Below are positions 1-6,884 of a stretch of 9,878 nt of DNA, piece after piece. Position 1 is the first letter of the stretch; each line of letters opens with the position of its first letter. Made by a program: the position numbers and the translations under genes. The stretch is from Lachnospiraceae bacterium UBA938. GTDB taxonomy: Bacteria; Bacillota; Clostridia; Lachnospirales; Lachnospiraceae. The stretch lies in the NCBI GenBank assembly GCA_002293475.1, contig DBDG01000072.1, positions 1 through 9,878 on the forward strand, given 5' to 3'. Under the pieces are notes generated by a model. It searched no databases. It worked only from the letters and a program-made list of their open reading frames with translations, and was not told the DNA's origin.

Positions 1-93
1 GCAATCTGACGATTCGGTATCCCAACCGGAAGGCCTGGAAACTTGGCTTGTGGGTAAGTCGTGCTTATGGGTAAGCAGTAAAGGCCATGAGGG
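1..93. other. Unassigned flank of the transposase remnant
   Basis: No gene can be supported here. The frame that continues into the transposase remnant is interrupted by stops at 7-9, 55-57, 79-81 and 88-90. The third frame is open for only about 23 codons before a stop at 72-74. A 7-base GGGTAAG motif occurs twice (52-58 and 69-75). The stretch may be decayed insertion-sequence DNA or the sequence into which the fragment was joined. The window edge prevents a decision. Confidence 0.4.
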
Positions 94-333
94 ATGGCTG
101 GAAAGTGCCGGTACTTCCTGGGCGACAAAGGCTATGACAGCAGCAAGATCATCCGGCAGCTGAGGGGGAAAGGCATCGTGCCGGTCATTGATATCCGAAA
201 CTGCTGGAAGGACGGACGGATCGACCGTGATTATAAGTTTGAGCGTCATACGGTCCGGGGGCTTTCCAAAATGACCATGTTCCTGACCGTGACATTCCTG
301 GTATACATGGCAATGGCCAAAAATAATTCGTAA
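94..333 (+). pseudogene. Transposase remnant (DDE type, C-terminal pieces)
   Basis: A 79-codon open frame carries two recognisable blocks of a DDE transposase of the IS4/IS1182-like superfamily. The first is CRYFLGDKGYDS (residues 5-16), which contains the Asp that is normally the second catalytic residue. The second is GRIDRDYKFERHTVRGL near residue 41, which in complete proteins lies close to the C-terminus. In full-length relatives, as I remember them, these blocks are separated by well over 100 residues that include the catalytic Glu. Here they are joined directly after DIRNCWKDG, so an internal in-frame deletion is likely. The N-terminal half is also missing, because stops block the frame upstream of 94. 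No ribosome-binding site precedes the ATG. This should be a non-functional relic. Exact family assignment is uncertain and no terminal inverted repeat was found. Confidence 0.8.
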
Positions 334-343
334 TAATAATTAA

Positions 344-373
344 TTGAAATCATCCCTCTGCCTATGTTATCAT
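344..373 (+). promoter_or_regulatory. Candidate sigma-A promoter for the ABC operon
   Basis: TTGAAA at 344-349 (-35), an 18-nt spacer, and TATCAT at 368-373 (-10), with an extended TG one base before the -10 (365-366). The predicted transcript would start near 380, leaving a leader of about 60 nt before the ATG at 443. The TTG at 344, which could be read as an alternative start codon, is better explained as part of the -35 box. The promoter begins 11 nt after the transposase remnant's stop codon. Confidence 0.6.
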
Positions 374-379
374 AGTCAT

Positions 380-403
380 AACAGCCATTCGGCTCTAGCT
401 GTT
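380..403 (+). other. Possible 5' leader hairpin
   Basis: AACAGC (380-385) can pair with GCTGTT (398-403) around a 12-nt loop. This falls at the predicted transcript start of the promoter just upstream and could form a 5'-terminal stem-loop. There is no T-run after it, so it is not an intrinsic terminator. A 6-bp stem can occur by chance. Confidence 0.3.
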
Positions 404-442
404 GCTCTATCCCCAATAAACGATACCGGAGAAAATCTACCT

Positions 443-2884
443 ATGCGAGTACTGAAAAAGTTTCCCAAGCCGCCATTATCCGTCGCCGCCATCGTCATCG
501 CCATCACCGTCCTAGCTGCCGTCGGCCTGAACAGCGATATCCGTTCCGTTGCCGCCAGACTGTCTTCCTATTCCGCGGATCCGCTGGCCGTCCGGGAGTC
601 AGACGCTCCCGAAGAAAGTGCCGCTCCTTCCGATTTCCAGGTCACCACGGAGTTTGGCATTGATAACTATGTGAAAAACGAATATCCCTTTAACGTCCAA
701 GTAAATATAACCAATACCGAAGAAGACTTCAGTGGAACGCTCCGGCTGATTCCGGTACTGACCAATCAAAGTGAAGTAGTAGCATACGGGCAGGATATTG
801 TCCTGCGCCAAGGGGAAGAAAAGAGCTATCAGGTCGAAATTCCGGTTCATGACTCGGGCGCGATATCCGCCCTGCTGCAGATAACCGACAGCCACGGCGT
901 CATCGTCCATAAGGAGAAGGTGGATTTCCCTTATTATAGCGGCGGTGACTTTTATGTCATGGGCATCCTGAGCGATGATTACAGTGCCCTGAATTACTTT
1001 GACGGCCGTGAGGTAGTAGTTAATCAATATCCTTTTAAGGTCAGGATAGTGGAATTGGACGAAGAGAACATGCCTGAGAACGGGGAAATCCTGAAAATCT
1101 GCCAGATGATATTGATCAACGACTACGATACCGCCCGTCTTTCCGACCGGCAGTATCAGGCGCTTAAAGAATGGGTCAATAACGGCGGCGTGCTGCTGAT
1201 CGGCACCGGCGCGGGCTATCAGAATGTCTTCAACAAATTTGACGACGGTTTTATCTCCGGAACCACCGGCAGCCTTGCCAAGACATCGCTGACCATCGGT
1301 GAAGAAGCGGTAGCCGGGGTGGACGTGCTGGATTACCAGTTCGCGGAAGCGGTACCGTTGCTTGATGCCGGAACCGGCACGGGTGGCAAAAGCCTGGAGC
1401 ATGTCAGGCCGGTCGGCTTAGGCAAGGTCGTGGTGCTGGGTTACAATCCAGGCATGGAACCGCTCTACAGCTGGAGCGGCCGGACAGAACTGGCCCAGAT
1501 GCTGATCAATGAAAGCCTCAGCCAGATGACGGATTGGACAGCCGGCACAACTATGTCATACGGCGGCTATGAGGGAGATGTGCTGCCGGGCCTCATGGAC
1601 AGCCCCAGAAGACCAAGCTCGGTCTTATATGGCCTGCTGTTCCTGGTTTACGCGGTGGCGGTCGGCCCGATCCTGTATCTGATCCTTAATAAGAACAAGA
1701 AGCGGGAAAGGCTATGGATTATGATCTGTATGGTAGCCTTGGTTTTTACCGGGCTGGTCTATCTGACAAGCCTTTATTATCGGGTCAGGAATCCGATTAT
1801 TAACAATTTTGCCATTATACGACTTAGCGACAGCATGAAAGCAGAAGAGGTAAAAAGCGAGCTCATTATTCCGGAATCTAAAGCCTTTCAGCTGCGTTTC
1901 GATGCCGCGTACCACAGCTTTTCCCCTTACTGGGATCCTTATGCTTACGGCATTAATGAGCTGACAGAGGAATATCAGTATACGGTAAAAGGCGGTGAGA
2001 GTATCGTCCTAGATATTGAGAAGCAGCCGGCTTTTAGTAAAATAAAGTACAGCGTAGAAAGATACGCGGCAAATGATATCGGCACTTTGGATATTGATAT
2101 CAGGTTTTATCCCACCGGCGAATTTTCCGGTACGGTTACCAACAATACCAATGCCGACCTTGAAGAAGTGACCGTCAGCTTTCAGAATAATGTTTATGTA
2201 GCCGGTAACATGGAAAAAGGCGAGACCCACCAGATCGTGGAAAGTGAAATTGATTATTCGAACAGCGTGTATCTATTTACAGGCCGTTATGATATATATT
2301 CAACCAGCCGCCGGAGCGATGCGGAAATAAAGAAAGATGTCCTGTTAAGTGAGATGCAGTCTTATATGTGGGAAAACTATACATATGAAAATTCCAATTT
2401 GTGTTCCGTATGGGGGCTCATGAAGGACTATGACATCCGTATCAGCGATGACAGTAAAGTGAAGCAGAACAGCGGCGCCCTAGTCATCCAGCAATATACG
2501 GCGGCTTATCTGGATATGCCGGGCAATTATATTGCGGATATCAGCGACTTGAACCTCGGCAGCGGCGAAGCAGACAGGTACTATGACGGCATCCCTGAAT
2601 ATCTAAGCAGTAATTATGCGACATTTACCTATGATTTTGGCGAAACGGCTGTCGATACCTTGTGGGTGGACAGAAAAGATAGCTACTATGAATATGCCGA
2701 TGTCTTTGCCTTTAATAACGAAACCAATTCATATGAACAGATATTCATCTATGAAGATGTGGTTGACCTGGATGAAAAGGCGGAATACCTGGCGGACGGA
2801 CGGCTGATCCTGCAATATGTCTATCCGGACCTAAATGAATATGCCTATATCCCCCGTATATCGGCATGGCAGGAGGGCAAATAA
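443..2884 (+). CDS. Membrane-anchored protein with glutamine-amidotransferase-like fold, possible ABC partner
   Basis: An 813-aa protein of unknown exact function. The start is placed at ATG 443, with GGAG at 428-431, rather than at the in-frame TTG 344; the extra 33 residues look non-native and overlap a promoter. A hydrophobic segment at residues about 12-29 forms a signal anchor. A beta-rich Ig/CARDB-like stretch follows at about 70-170. A region near 218-255 (ILINDYDTARLSDRQ, then EWVNNGGVLLIGTG) resembles the class I glutamine amidotransferase-like fold used as a non-catalytic domain in envelope proteins. Two membrane helices at about 392-415 and 423-446 are separated by a strongly basic loop (NKNKKRER). 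The positive-inside rule puts residues 30-391 and 447-813 outside the cytoplasm. The C-terminal 360 residues look like beta-rich extracytoplasmic domains. It lies 1 nt from the ABC ATPase gene, so it is likely an extracytoplasmic partner of that transporter, comparable in logic to GldG. That role is inference. Confidence 0.75.
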   Translation: MRVLKKFPKPPLSVAAIVIAITVLAAVGLNSDIRSVAARLSSYSADPLAVRESDAPEESAAPSDFQVTTEFGIDNYVKNEYPFNVQVNITNTEEDFSGTLRLIPVLTNQSEVVAYGQDIVLRQGEEKSYQVEIPVHDSGAISALLQITDSHGVIVHKEKVDFPYYSGGDFYVMGILSDDYSALNYFDGREVVVNQYPFKVRIVELDEENMPENGEILKICQMILINDYDTARLSDRQYQALKEWVNNGGVLLIGTGAGYQNVFNKFDDGFISGTTGSLAKTSLTIGEEAVAGVDVLDYQFAEAVPLLDAGTGTGGKSLEHVRPVGLGKVVVLGYNPGMEPLYSWSGRTELAQMLINESLSQMTDWTAGTTMSYGGYEGDVLPGLMDSPRRPSSVLYGLLFLVYAVAVGPILYLILNKNKKRERLWIMICMVALVFTGLVYLTSLYYRVRNPIINNFAIIRLSDSMKAEEVKSELIIPESKAFQLRFDAAYHSFSPYWDPYAYGINELTEEYQYTVKGGESIVLDIEKQPAFSKIKYSVERYAANDIGTLDIDIRFYPTGEFSGTVTNNTNADLEEVTVSFQNNVYVAGNMEKGETHQIVESEIDYSNSVYLFTGRYDIYSTSRRSDAEIKKDVLLSEMQSYMWENYTYENSNLCSVWGLMKDYDIRISDDSKVKQNSGALVIQQYTAAYLDMPGNYIADISDLNLGSGEADRYYDGIPEYLSSNYATFTYDFGETAVDTLWVDRKDSYYEYADVFAFNNETNSYEQIFIYEDVVDLDEKAEYLADGRLILQYVYPDLNEYAYIPRISAWQEGK
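2871..2876 (+). promoter_or_regulatory. Ribosome-binding site fixing the ABC ATPase start
   Basis: A perfect AGGAGG, 9 nt before ATG 2886, lies inside the last codons of the preceding gene. It supports 2886 over the upstream in-frame ATG at 2835 and indicates translation from a shared mRNA. Confidence 0.85.
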
Positions 2885-2885
2885 G

Positions 2886-3833
2886 ATGCTGGTGATCAGA
2901 GATCTGACTAAAAAATACGGCAGTTTCGTGGCTGTCAACCATATTAACATGCATGTCAGAAAAGGGGAAATCTTTGGCTTTGTCGGACCTAACGGGGCCG
3001 GCAAGACCACAACCATGCGGATTTGCTGCGGCTTGCTGAAAGCCACGGCGGGAAAGGTCTATATCGACGGGACGGATGCCTTCCGTGCCCGGCAGGCCGT
3101 TAAAAGTAAGATTGGCTATGTGCCGGATTTTTTCGGGGTCTATGATAATCTGAAGGTCATCGAATATATGCAGTTTTTCGGATCCATGTATGGCATGTCG
3201 CCGCAGCAGGTGGCAGAGCTATCCCAAGGTCTGCTTAAACTGGTAAATCTGGCCGGCTGGGAGGAAGCCCTTGTCGACCGGCTTTCCCGCGGCATGAAAC
3301 AAAGGCTCTGTATGGCGCGGGCGCTGATCCACAATCCCCAGCTGCTGATTCTGGATGAGCCCAATTCCGGCCTTGACCCGCGGGCTAGGTTTGAAATGAA
3401 AGAAATCATTAAAAACCTCAGCAGCATGGGGAAGACGATCGTCATCAGTTCTCACATCCTGCCCGAACTGGCAGAAATGTGTACCAGCATCGGTATTATG
3501 GAGCGGGGCAGAATGATCGTCAGCGGGAAGGTTGATGACATCATGAAGCAGTCACAGTTTACCCAGCCCATCCGGATAAAAATGACGGCCGGCAGTTCCG
3601 AGGTTAAAGAGCAGGCGGTCAGGCTGATCCGGGAAAACCCGCTGTCGGAAAAGGTTACTTTTACAGAAGAGGAGATCTTCGTAATTTTCCGGGGCGGGGA
3701 TAACGAGGCGGCGTACCTGCTAAGACAGCTGGTTCAGAATGACTTGCCGGTTGCCGGGTTTTACCGGGAAAAAGGCGACCTCGAATCCCTGTTTATGAAA
3801 ATCATCACTCCGTCCGGCCGGCCAAGGCAGTGA
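2886..3833 (+). CDS. ABC transporter ATP-binding protein (ABC-2 exporter type)
   Basis: A 315-aa cytoplasmic ATPase that should power the permease encoded next. Visible motifs are Walker A GPNGAGKTT (residues 34-42), signature LSRGMKQ (133-139), Walker B LLILDEP (153-159) followed by the D-loop SGLD (161-164), and the switch histidine H190 in ISSHIL. The Q-loop position is YVPD with D81 instead of the common Gln, followed by FFGVYDNL; acidic residues here occur in NatA/GldA/CcmA-like ATPases. Residues after about 225 form the C-terminal extension typical of ABC-2 export ATPases. The start at 2886 is set by the AGGAGG at 2871. The gene begins 1 nt after the upstream stop. The substrate cannot be deduced. 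Confidence 0.95.
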   Translation: MLVIRDLTKKYGSFVAVNHINMHVRKGEIFGFVGPNGAGKTTTMRICCGLLKATAGKVYIDGTDAFRARQAVKSKIGYVPDFFGVYDNLKVIEYMQFFGSMYGMSPQQVAELSQGLLKLVNLAGWEEALVDRLSRGMKQRLCMARALIHNPQLLILDEPNSGLDPRARFEMKEIIKNLSSMGKTIVISSHILPELAEMCTSIGIMERGRMIVSGKVDDIMKQSQFTQPIRIKMTAGSSEVKEQAVRLIRENPLSEKVTFTEEEIFVIFRGGDNEAAYLLRQLVQNDLPVAGFYREKGDLESLFMKIITPSGRPRQ

Positions 3834-3894
3834 CGTTTGACCATAAAGCAGCCGTTTTCATAGCAATTTATCAATTATACGTATGGGGTGTAAT

Positions 3895-4779
3895 ATGAAG
3901 ATAAAGTTTAAGACCAATCCGATACTAAGAAAAGAACTCCAGATCAGCTCACGCAGCCTCAAGATTCCGCTGGTGGTCATGGGTTATAATATTATGCTGG
4001 CAATGATTGCGATTTTAGCGATCGCAATTACCAATGGCTCATCATATGATTTTAATTATGACTATGCATCCTTGAGCGGGGTATTTCCCTTTTTTGCCAG
4101 TGCGCAGATTGGGATGATCATCCTGTTTGTGGCGATAATCACGGGCGGCTCTATTTCCGGTGAGCGCGAAAAACAGACGCTGGAAGTGATGCTGACCACG
4201 CCGATGACGCCGTTTTCCATTGCCGTCGGCAAAATGGGTTCGGTAATAGTGAAGATGATGATGTTCGTAATATCCAGCATCCCCATCCTGTCGATCGCTT
4301 TTGTCCTGGGCGGGTTAAGCTGGCTGGCTTTGCTGGAGTTCGTAGGACTGACGGTGTTTATATGTATTTATGTAGGCAGTATCGGCATCTTTTGTTCCAG
4401 CTTTGTCAAAAAATCCATGCTGGCGGCACTGCTGACGATTCTGATTGGGGCCGCGATTTTTATTTTAGTAATTCTGGTCTTAATTGTCGTGGGGGTGATA
4501 TATCAGACCATGTCTAACCGGAATCCTAATATCGAGTACAGTACCGGAGCCTGGCCGCTGGTCTTGTTATTTACGCCTTTAAGCGTGATTGTAGATTTTC
4601 TGATGCGGACTATGGGAACGGAGGGAATATACGGTTTATTACAAGATACCAGTGATGTGCCAGGTATTGTAATATGGCTGAGCCGTTTCTGGACGGCGCT
4701 CGGTATTGTAGCAAATATGGGCGTTGCGGCCTTGTTTCTATGGCTGTCAACACTTTCGATCGGTGCGGTGAAGAAATAA
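3895..4779 (+). CDS. ABC-2 type transporter permease
   Basis: A 294-aa integral membrane protein, the probable membrane partner of the ATPase encoded 61 nt upstream. Likely membrane helices are at about 24-46, 63-85, 117-140, 144-167, 176-203 and 266-286, giving the usual six. The conserved ABC-2 motif SISGEREKQTLEVMLTTP sits at 86-103, between helices 2 and 3, where it forms the cytoplasmic coupling element facing the ATPase. This motif and the size match GldF/NatB-like permeases. ATG 3895 is preferred over ATG 3883 because GGGGTG at 3885-3890 lies 4 nt before it; starting at 3883 would add only four residues. The C-terminus LSIGAVKK is echoed in a relic just downstream. Only one intact permease gene is present, so the exporter may be a homodimer. 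Confidence 0.92.
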   Translation: MKIKFKTNPILRKELQISSRSLKIPLVVMGYNIMLAMIAILAIAITNGSSYDFNYDYASLSGVFPFFASAQIGMIILFVAIITGGSISGEREKQTLEVMLTTPMTPFSIAVGKMGSVIVKMMMFVISSIPILSIAFVLGGLSWLALLEFVGLTVFICIYVGSIGIFCSSFVKKSMLAALLTILIGAAIFILVILVLIVVGVIYQTMSNRNPNIEYSTGAWPLVLLFTPLSVIVDFLMRTMGTEGIYGLLQDTSDVPGIVIWLSRFWTALGIVANMGVAALFLWLSTLSIGAVKK

Positions 4780-4862
4780 AATGCGGACAAATATACCGGA
4801 GAATGAGAAGATTATTCGGGCAAGGAACGGCGCTTTCGATCGGAGCGGTAAAAAAACGATAA
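4780..4862 (+). pseudogene. Relic of a second permease C-terminus
   Basis: The gap after the permease contains an open stretch ending ALSIGAVKKR and a stop at 4860-4862. It repeats the permease's own last residues LSIGAVKK (nucleotides 4753-4779). Over the shared codons the DNA differs mostly at silent third positions (ggt/gga, gtg/gta, aag/aaa). This is what one expects of a diverged second permease gene that has been deleted except for its tail, or of an old tandem duplication. A 19-codon ORF from ATG 4803 exists, but its GGAG lies only 1 nt away, so it is probably not translated. Confidence 0.55.
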
Positions 4863-4884
4863 GCCGCATAAGAAAGGGGTAATT

Positions 4885-6411
4885 ATGATAGTTCATGAGC
4901 CGGTCATAGGGAATCATTCTCAGTTTAACAGGCAATACCAAGACCCGGATCGCGATATCCTTGTCTTTGTAAACCGGGTGCGCCGCCGCCAGCGCCAGAT
5001 TTTGATTGTGAATCACAGTATCGCCGCCTTGGCGGCGGGATTTCTGGCCGCACTCATCATGGGTGCCGTTTCCTTGGCGGAACCATTTTATTATGCTGTC
5101 CCGACGGGACTTATCGCTGTTGCCGGCGCTTTGGCCGCTGGCATCGTCATCGGCATAATCAGGACGCCCGGTCCGGAGCAGGCGGCGCTGCTTGCCGATG
5201 AAAAGGGCTTACGGGAGCGCGTGATTACTGCCCTTTCCCTGCGCGGCAGGCAGGATTATTTCAGTATGCTGCAGAAGAAGAATACGGTAGCCGTCATTGC
5301 CGGTTTTGCGGTCAAAAAGAACTTTCCGCTGGCGGTCAATAAAAAGGCGGCGGCGTTGCTTGTCTTGACATGTAGCGGTTTCTTGGTGGTCTCATTTTTA
5401 CCGGCGGCCGCCAAGGAACAGGCCAGGGCGACGCAGCAGATTATCCGGGAAGCCGAAGCGGAGATGGAAAAGGCCGAGGAGCTTATCCGAGATATCAATG
5501 CCATATCCGAAGTCTCCTTGGCAGAAAAGGAAGCATTGACCGACATGCTCAGTGAAGTAAAAGCAGAGCTTCAGGAAGTCAGAACCGGCGAGGAACTGAA
5601 AAAGGCCGAAGAAAGATTTGATAAAAAGCTGGAGACGGCCATTGAAAACACCGACAATGTAGACTTGGCCGATGCGATGGAAGCCAAGCTGGATTACGAG
5701 CTGAAAAAAGATACGCAGCAGTATGAGGGGGAATTTGAACAGGTCAAACAGGCCCTGCAGGATGCTGCCGCCGGCAGCCAAGGAAGTCTGGAAGACGCTG
5801 CCCGGCAGATGGAAGAACTTGCTCAGCAGCTGGGCGACACGGGTCTTCTGGAGGCCGCTGGCGAATTGCGCATGGGTGGAGGGAGCATGGCGGATATCGA
5901 GGCCGCCGAGCTCATACTGGCAGAAGCCTATGAACGGGCCAATAGCGAAGGGCAGGACAGCCTAGAAGGGCAGACAGGCGGCGAGGGAGCAGCCGTAATC
6001 GGCGAAGGAGAAGACGGCGATTATAACGGCGACGGGCTTTACGGCTTGATAAATTCCGGCGGCCAGAGCGGTTCAGACGTTCAGGACGGTATCGGTGCGG
6101 CTGGCGGCGACGGCTGGGATCAAGGTAGTACGGCCAGTCAGGAAGGGGCGGCAAAGTCCCCTCAGGAGATGATCACCGTGCCCGGCGCAGCAGTCGGCAA
6201 TGATGAGAATCTGACCGGCAAGCAAAACGACAGCGACCAGTCTTATCTTCAGGAATCCGACCAGTCCTTGACATGGGCCGGTGAAAAAGTGGACTATAAT
6301 CAGGTTAAGTCAGAGTACTCGCGGCGGGCCTACGAAAAAGTAGACGGCTCCAATTATCCGGGTGAAGTGAAAGAGCAGATCAAATCGTACTTTGAGCAGA
6401 TAAACCAGTGA
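4885..6411 (+). CDS. Membrane protein with long coiled coil, DUF4175-like
   Basis: A 508-aa protein. AAAGGGG at 4873-4879 sits 5 nt before the ATG. Two membrane helices at about 43-65 and 71-92 are followed by a cytoplasmic segment containing LLADEKGLRERVITALSL (102-119). This resembles the region of DUF4175 proteins that precedes their third helix. Helix 3 lies at about 155-173. Residues 177-330 are highly charged, Glu/Lys/Ala-rich and very probably coiled coil. A low-complexity Gly/Asp/Ser/Gln linker covers about 355-455 and includes an EF-hand-like loop at 379-390. The C-terminus (VKSEYSRRAYEKVDGSNYPGEVK then YFEQI) matches the DUF4175 pattern of Tyr-rich repeats ending in a YP...YF motif. 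By topology, residues 174-508 should be extracytoplasmic. DUF4175 proteins commonly neighbour MoxR, DUF58 and VWA genes, as here. Function is unknown; a scaffold role is inferred. Confidence 0.75.
   Translation: MIVHEPVIGNHSQFNRQYQDPDRDILVFVNRVRRRQRQILIVNHSIAALAAGFLAALIMGAVSLAEPFYYAVPTGLIAVAGALAAGIVIGIIRTPGPEQAALLADEKGLRERVITALSLRGRQDYFSMLQKKNTVAVIAGFAVKKNFPLAVNKKAAALLVLTCSGFLVVSFLPAAAKEQARATQQIIREAEAEMEKAEELIRDINAISEVSLAEKEALTDMLSEVKAELQEVRTGEELKKAEERFDKKLETAIENTDNVDLADAMEAKLDYELKKDTQQYEGEFEQVKQALQDAAAGSQGSLEDAARQMEELAQQLGDTGLLEAAGELRMGGGSMADIEAAELILAEAYERANSEGQDSLEGQTGGEGAAVIGEGEDGDYNGDGLYGLINSGGQSGSDVQDGIGAAGGDGWDQGSTASQEGAAKSPQEMITVPGAAVGNDENLTGKQNDSDQSYLQESDQSLTWAGEKVDYNQVKSEYSRRAYEKVDGSNYPGEVKEQIKSYFEQINQ
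6019..6054 (+). other. EF-hand-like loop in the coiled-coil protein's linker
   Basis: The residues DYNGDGLYGLIN (379-390) place Asp, Asn, Asp and Gly at loop positions 1, 3, 5 and 6, and Asn at 12, as in dockerin or EF-hand calcium loops. Position 8 is Tyr rather than Ile/Leu/Val, and no flanking helices are obvious, so calcium binding is only a possibility. Confidence 0.25.
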
Positions 6412-6412
6412 A

Positions 6413-6452
6413 AATATTATGTTTATGATTTATAAATTCCCAATATAATATT
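6413..6452. repeat. AT-only inverted repeat after the operon
   Basis: AATATTAT (6413-6420) and ATAATATT (6445-6452) are perfect inverted copies, 24 nt apart, starting 1 nt after the stop codon of the coiled-coil gene. The stem is entirely A-T and has no following T-run, so termination here is doubtful. The right arm touches the -35 element of the next promoter. Confidence 0.25.
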
Positions 6453-6479
6453 GATATTTGGCTTAGGATGTGCTAATGT
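6451..6479 (+). promoter_or_regulatory. Candidate promoter inside the long intergenic region
   Basis: TTGATA (6451-6456), a 17-nt spacer, and TAATGT (6474-6479), preceded by the extended -10 dinucleotide TG at 6471-6472. A second overlapping choice is TTGGCT (6458-6463), 18 nt, TAATAT (6482-6487). Either would start a transcript at about 6486-6494. No open reading frame with a ribosome-binding site lies downstream before the terminator at 6700. Confidence 0.45.
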
Positions 6480-6485
6480 AATAAT

Positions 6486-6740
6486 ATGGTGCTGCCCTAA
6501 GGCACAGACGGTTATCTTTTACCGGAATGAGTACATGGGACGAGCAGATACTGCTATGTCAAGTGGAAAATAAGGCAAAAGGTTAAATGCATACATGTTA
6601 GGTACATTGTGGCATTGCCGGTATCGTAGTTTCGAGCATTAGCATGCTGTTGCTGCATCCAATACCGGACAAGCCGCACATTCCTCTGAATCTGAACATA
6701 AAAGCAGCCGTCAACTCCAAGGATAATAAGCTGCTTTTTT
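6486..6740 (+). ncRNA. Candidate structured small RNA (about 250 nt)
   Basis: This stretch begins at a predicted promoter, ends at an intrinsic terminator and has no credible ORF. Short complementary arms occur one after another without overlapping: GTGCT/GGCAC (6489-6493 with 6501-6505), CGGT/ACCG (6509-6512 with 6521-6524), AGCAG/CTGCT around a 3-nt loop (6543-6547 with 6551-6555) extended by ACAT/ATGT (6533-6536 with 6556-6559), AATGC/GCATT (6586-6590 with 6612-6616) and CCGGTAT/ATACCGG (6618-6624 with 6662-6668) with an inner AGCA/TGCT hairpin. The terminator stem closes the series. I do not recognise it as 6S RNA, tmRNA, RNase P, SRP RNA or a known riboswitch. It could instead be a long 3' untranslated region of the preceding operon. 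Confidence 0.35.
6700..6740 (+). terminator. Intrinsic terminator
   Basis: A 9-bp stem AAAAGCAGC (6700-6708) pairs with GCTGCTTTT (6730-6738) around a 21-nt loop, followed by an uninterrupted T-run through 6740. The loop is long but the stem is perfect. It ends transcription of either the upstream operon or the RNA candidate, and it separates the two operons. Confidence 0.7.
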
Positions 6741-6782
6741 AGTAACTATTTGCCGAGGTGACCGTCTATGGGCAGTGCCTCT

Positions 6783-6811
6783 TTGTGTACACATTGTAAG
6801 TATTTTATAAA
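6783..6811 (+). promoter_or_regulatory. Candidate promoter for the MoxR operon
   Basis: TTGTGT (6783-6788), a 17-nt spacer, and TATAAA (6806-6811). The -10 box overlaps the first copy of an 11-bp repeat array that continues downstream. Transcription from here would give a leader of about 150 nt before the MoxR start. A closer promoter cannot be excluded: TTGTAC (6924-6929) and TATAAA (6949-6954) have a poor 19-nt spacing and would start inside the ribosome-binding site. Confidence 0.4.
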
Positions 6812-6884
6812 CACATTCCAAACACATTCCAAACACATGTAAACCACATGGAAACCGCATGGAAACCACAAGGAAACTATATGG
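6809..6884. repeat. Array of seven 11-bp direct repeats
   Basis: Seven head-to-tail copies start at 6809, 6820, 6831 (10 nt long), 6841, 6852, 6863 and 6874. Copies 1 and 2 are AAACACATTCC. Copies 4-7 are AAACCACATGG, AAACCGCATGG, AAACCACAAGG and AAACTATATGG. The invariant part is AAAC at the left; most copies end in GG or CC. Degenerate partial copies may flank the array (ACACATTGT at 6789-6797 and AAACACGAT at 6888-6896). The 11-bp period is one helical turn and is not a multiple of three, so the array is not coding. Direct repeats with this period are typical operators for OmpR/PhoB-family response regulators. Its place at and just after a promoter points to control of the MoxR operon. Confidence 0.85.

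Noticed and set aside
599..1402. A 267-codon minus-strand open frame opposite the first large gene
   Set aside because: It lies fully inside a well-supported gene, shows no recognisable motif and has low-complexity composition typical of an antisense shadow.
3837..3866. Possible promoter TTGACC with an 18-nt spacer and TAGCAA before the permease gene
   Set aside because: The -10 match is poor, and the short gap with the shared operon context explains expression of the permease without it.
4803..4862. A 19-codon small protein ending in LSIGAVKKR
   Set aside because: Its GGAG lies only 1 nt from the ATG, and its sequence is explained as a copy of the permease tail.
6413..6452. Terminator directly after the coiled-coil gene
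   Set aside because: The inverted repeat is A-T only with a 24-nt loop and no T-run. The stem at 6700-6740 is far better.
6809..6884. CRISPR array
   Set aside because: Units are 11 bp, contiguous and without spacers, and no cas gene is present.
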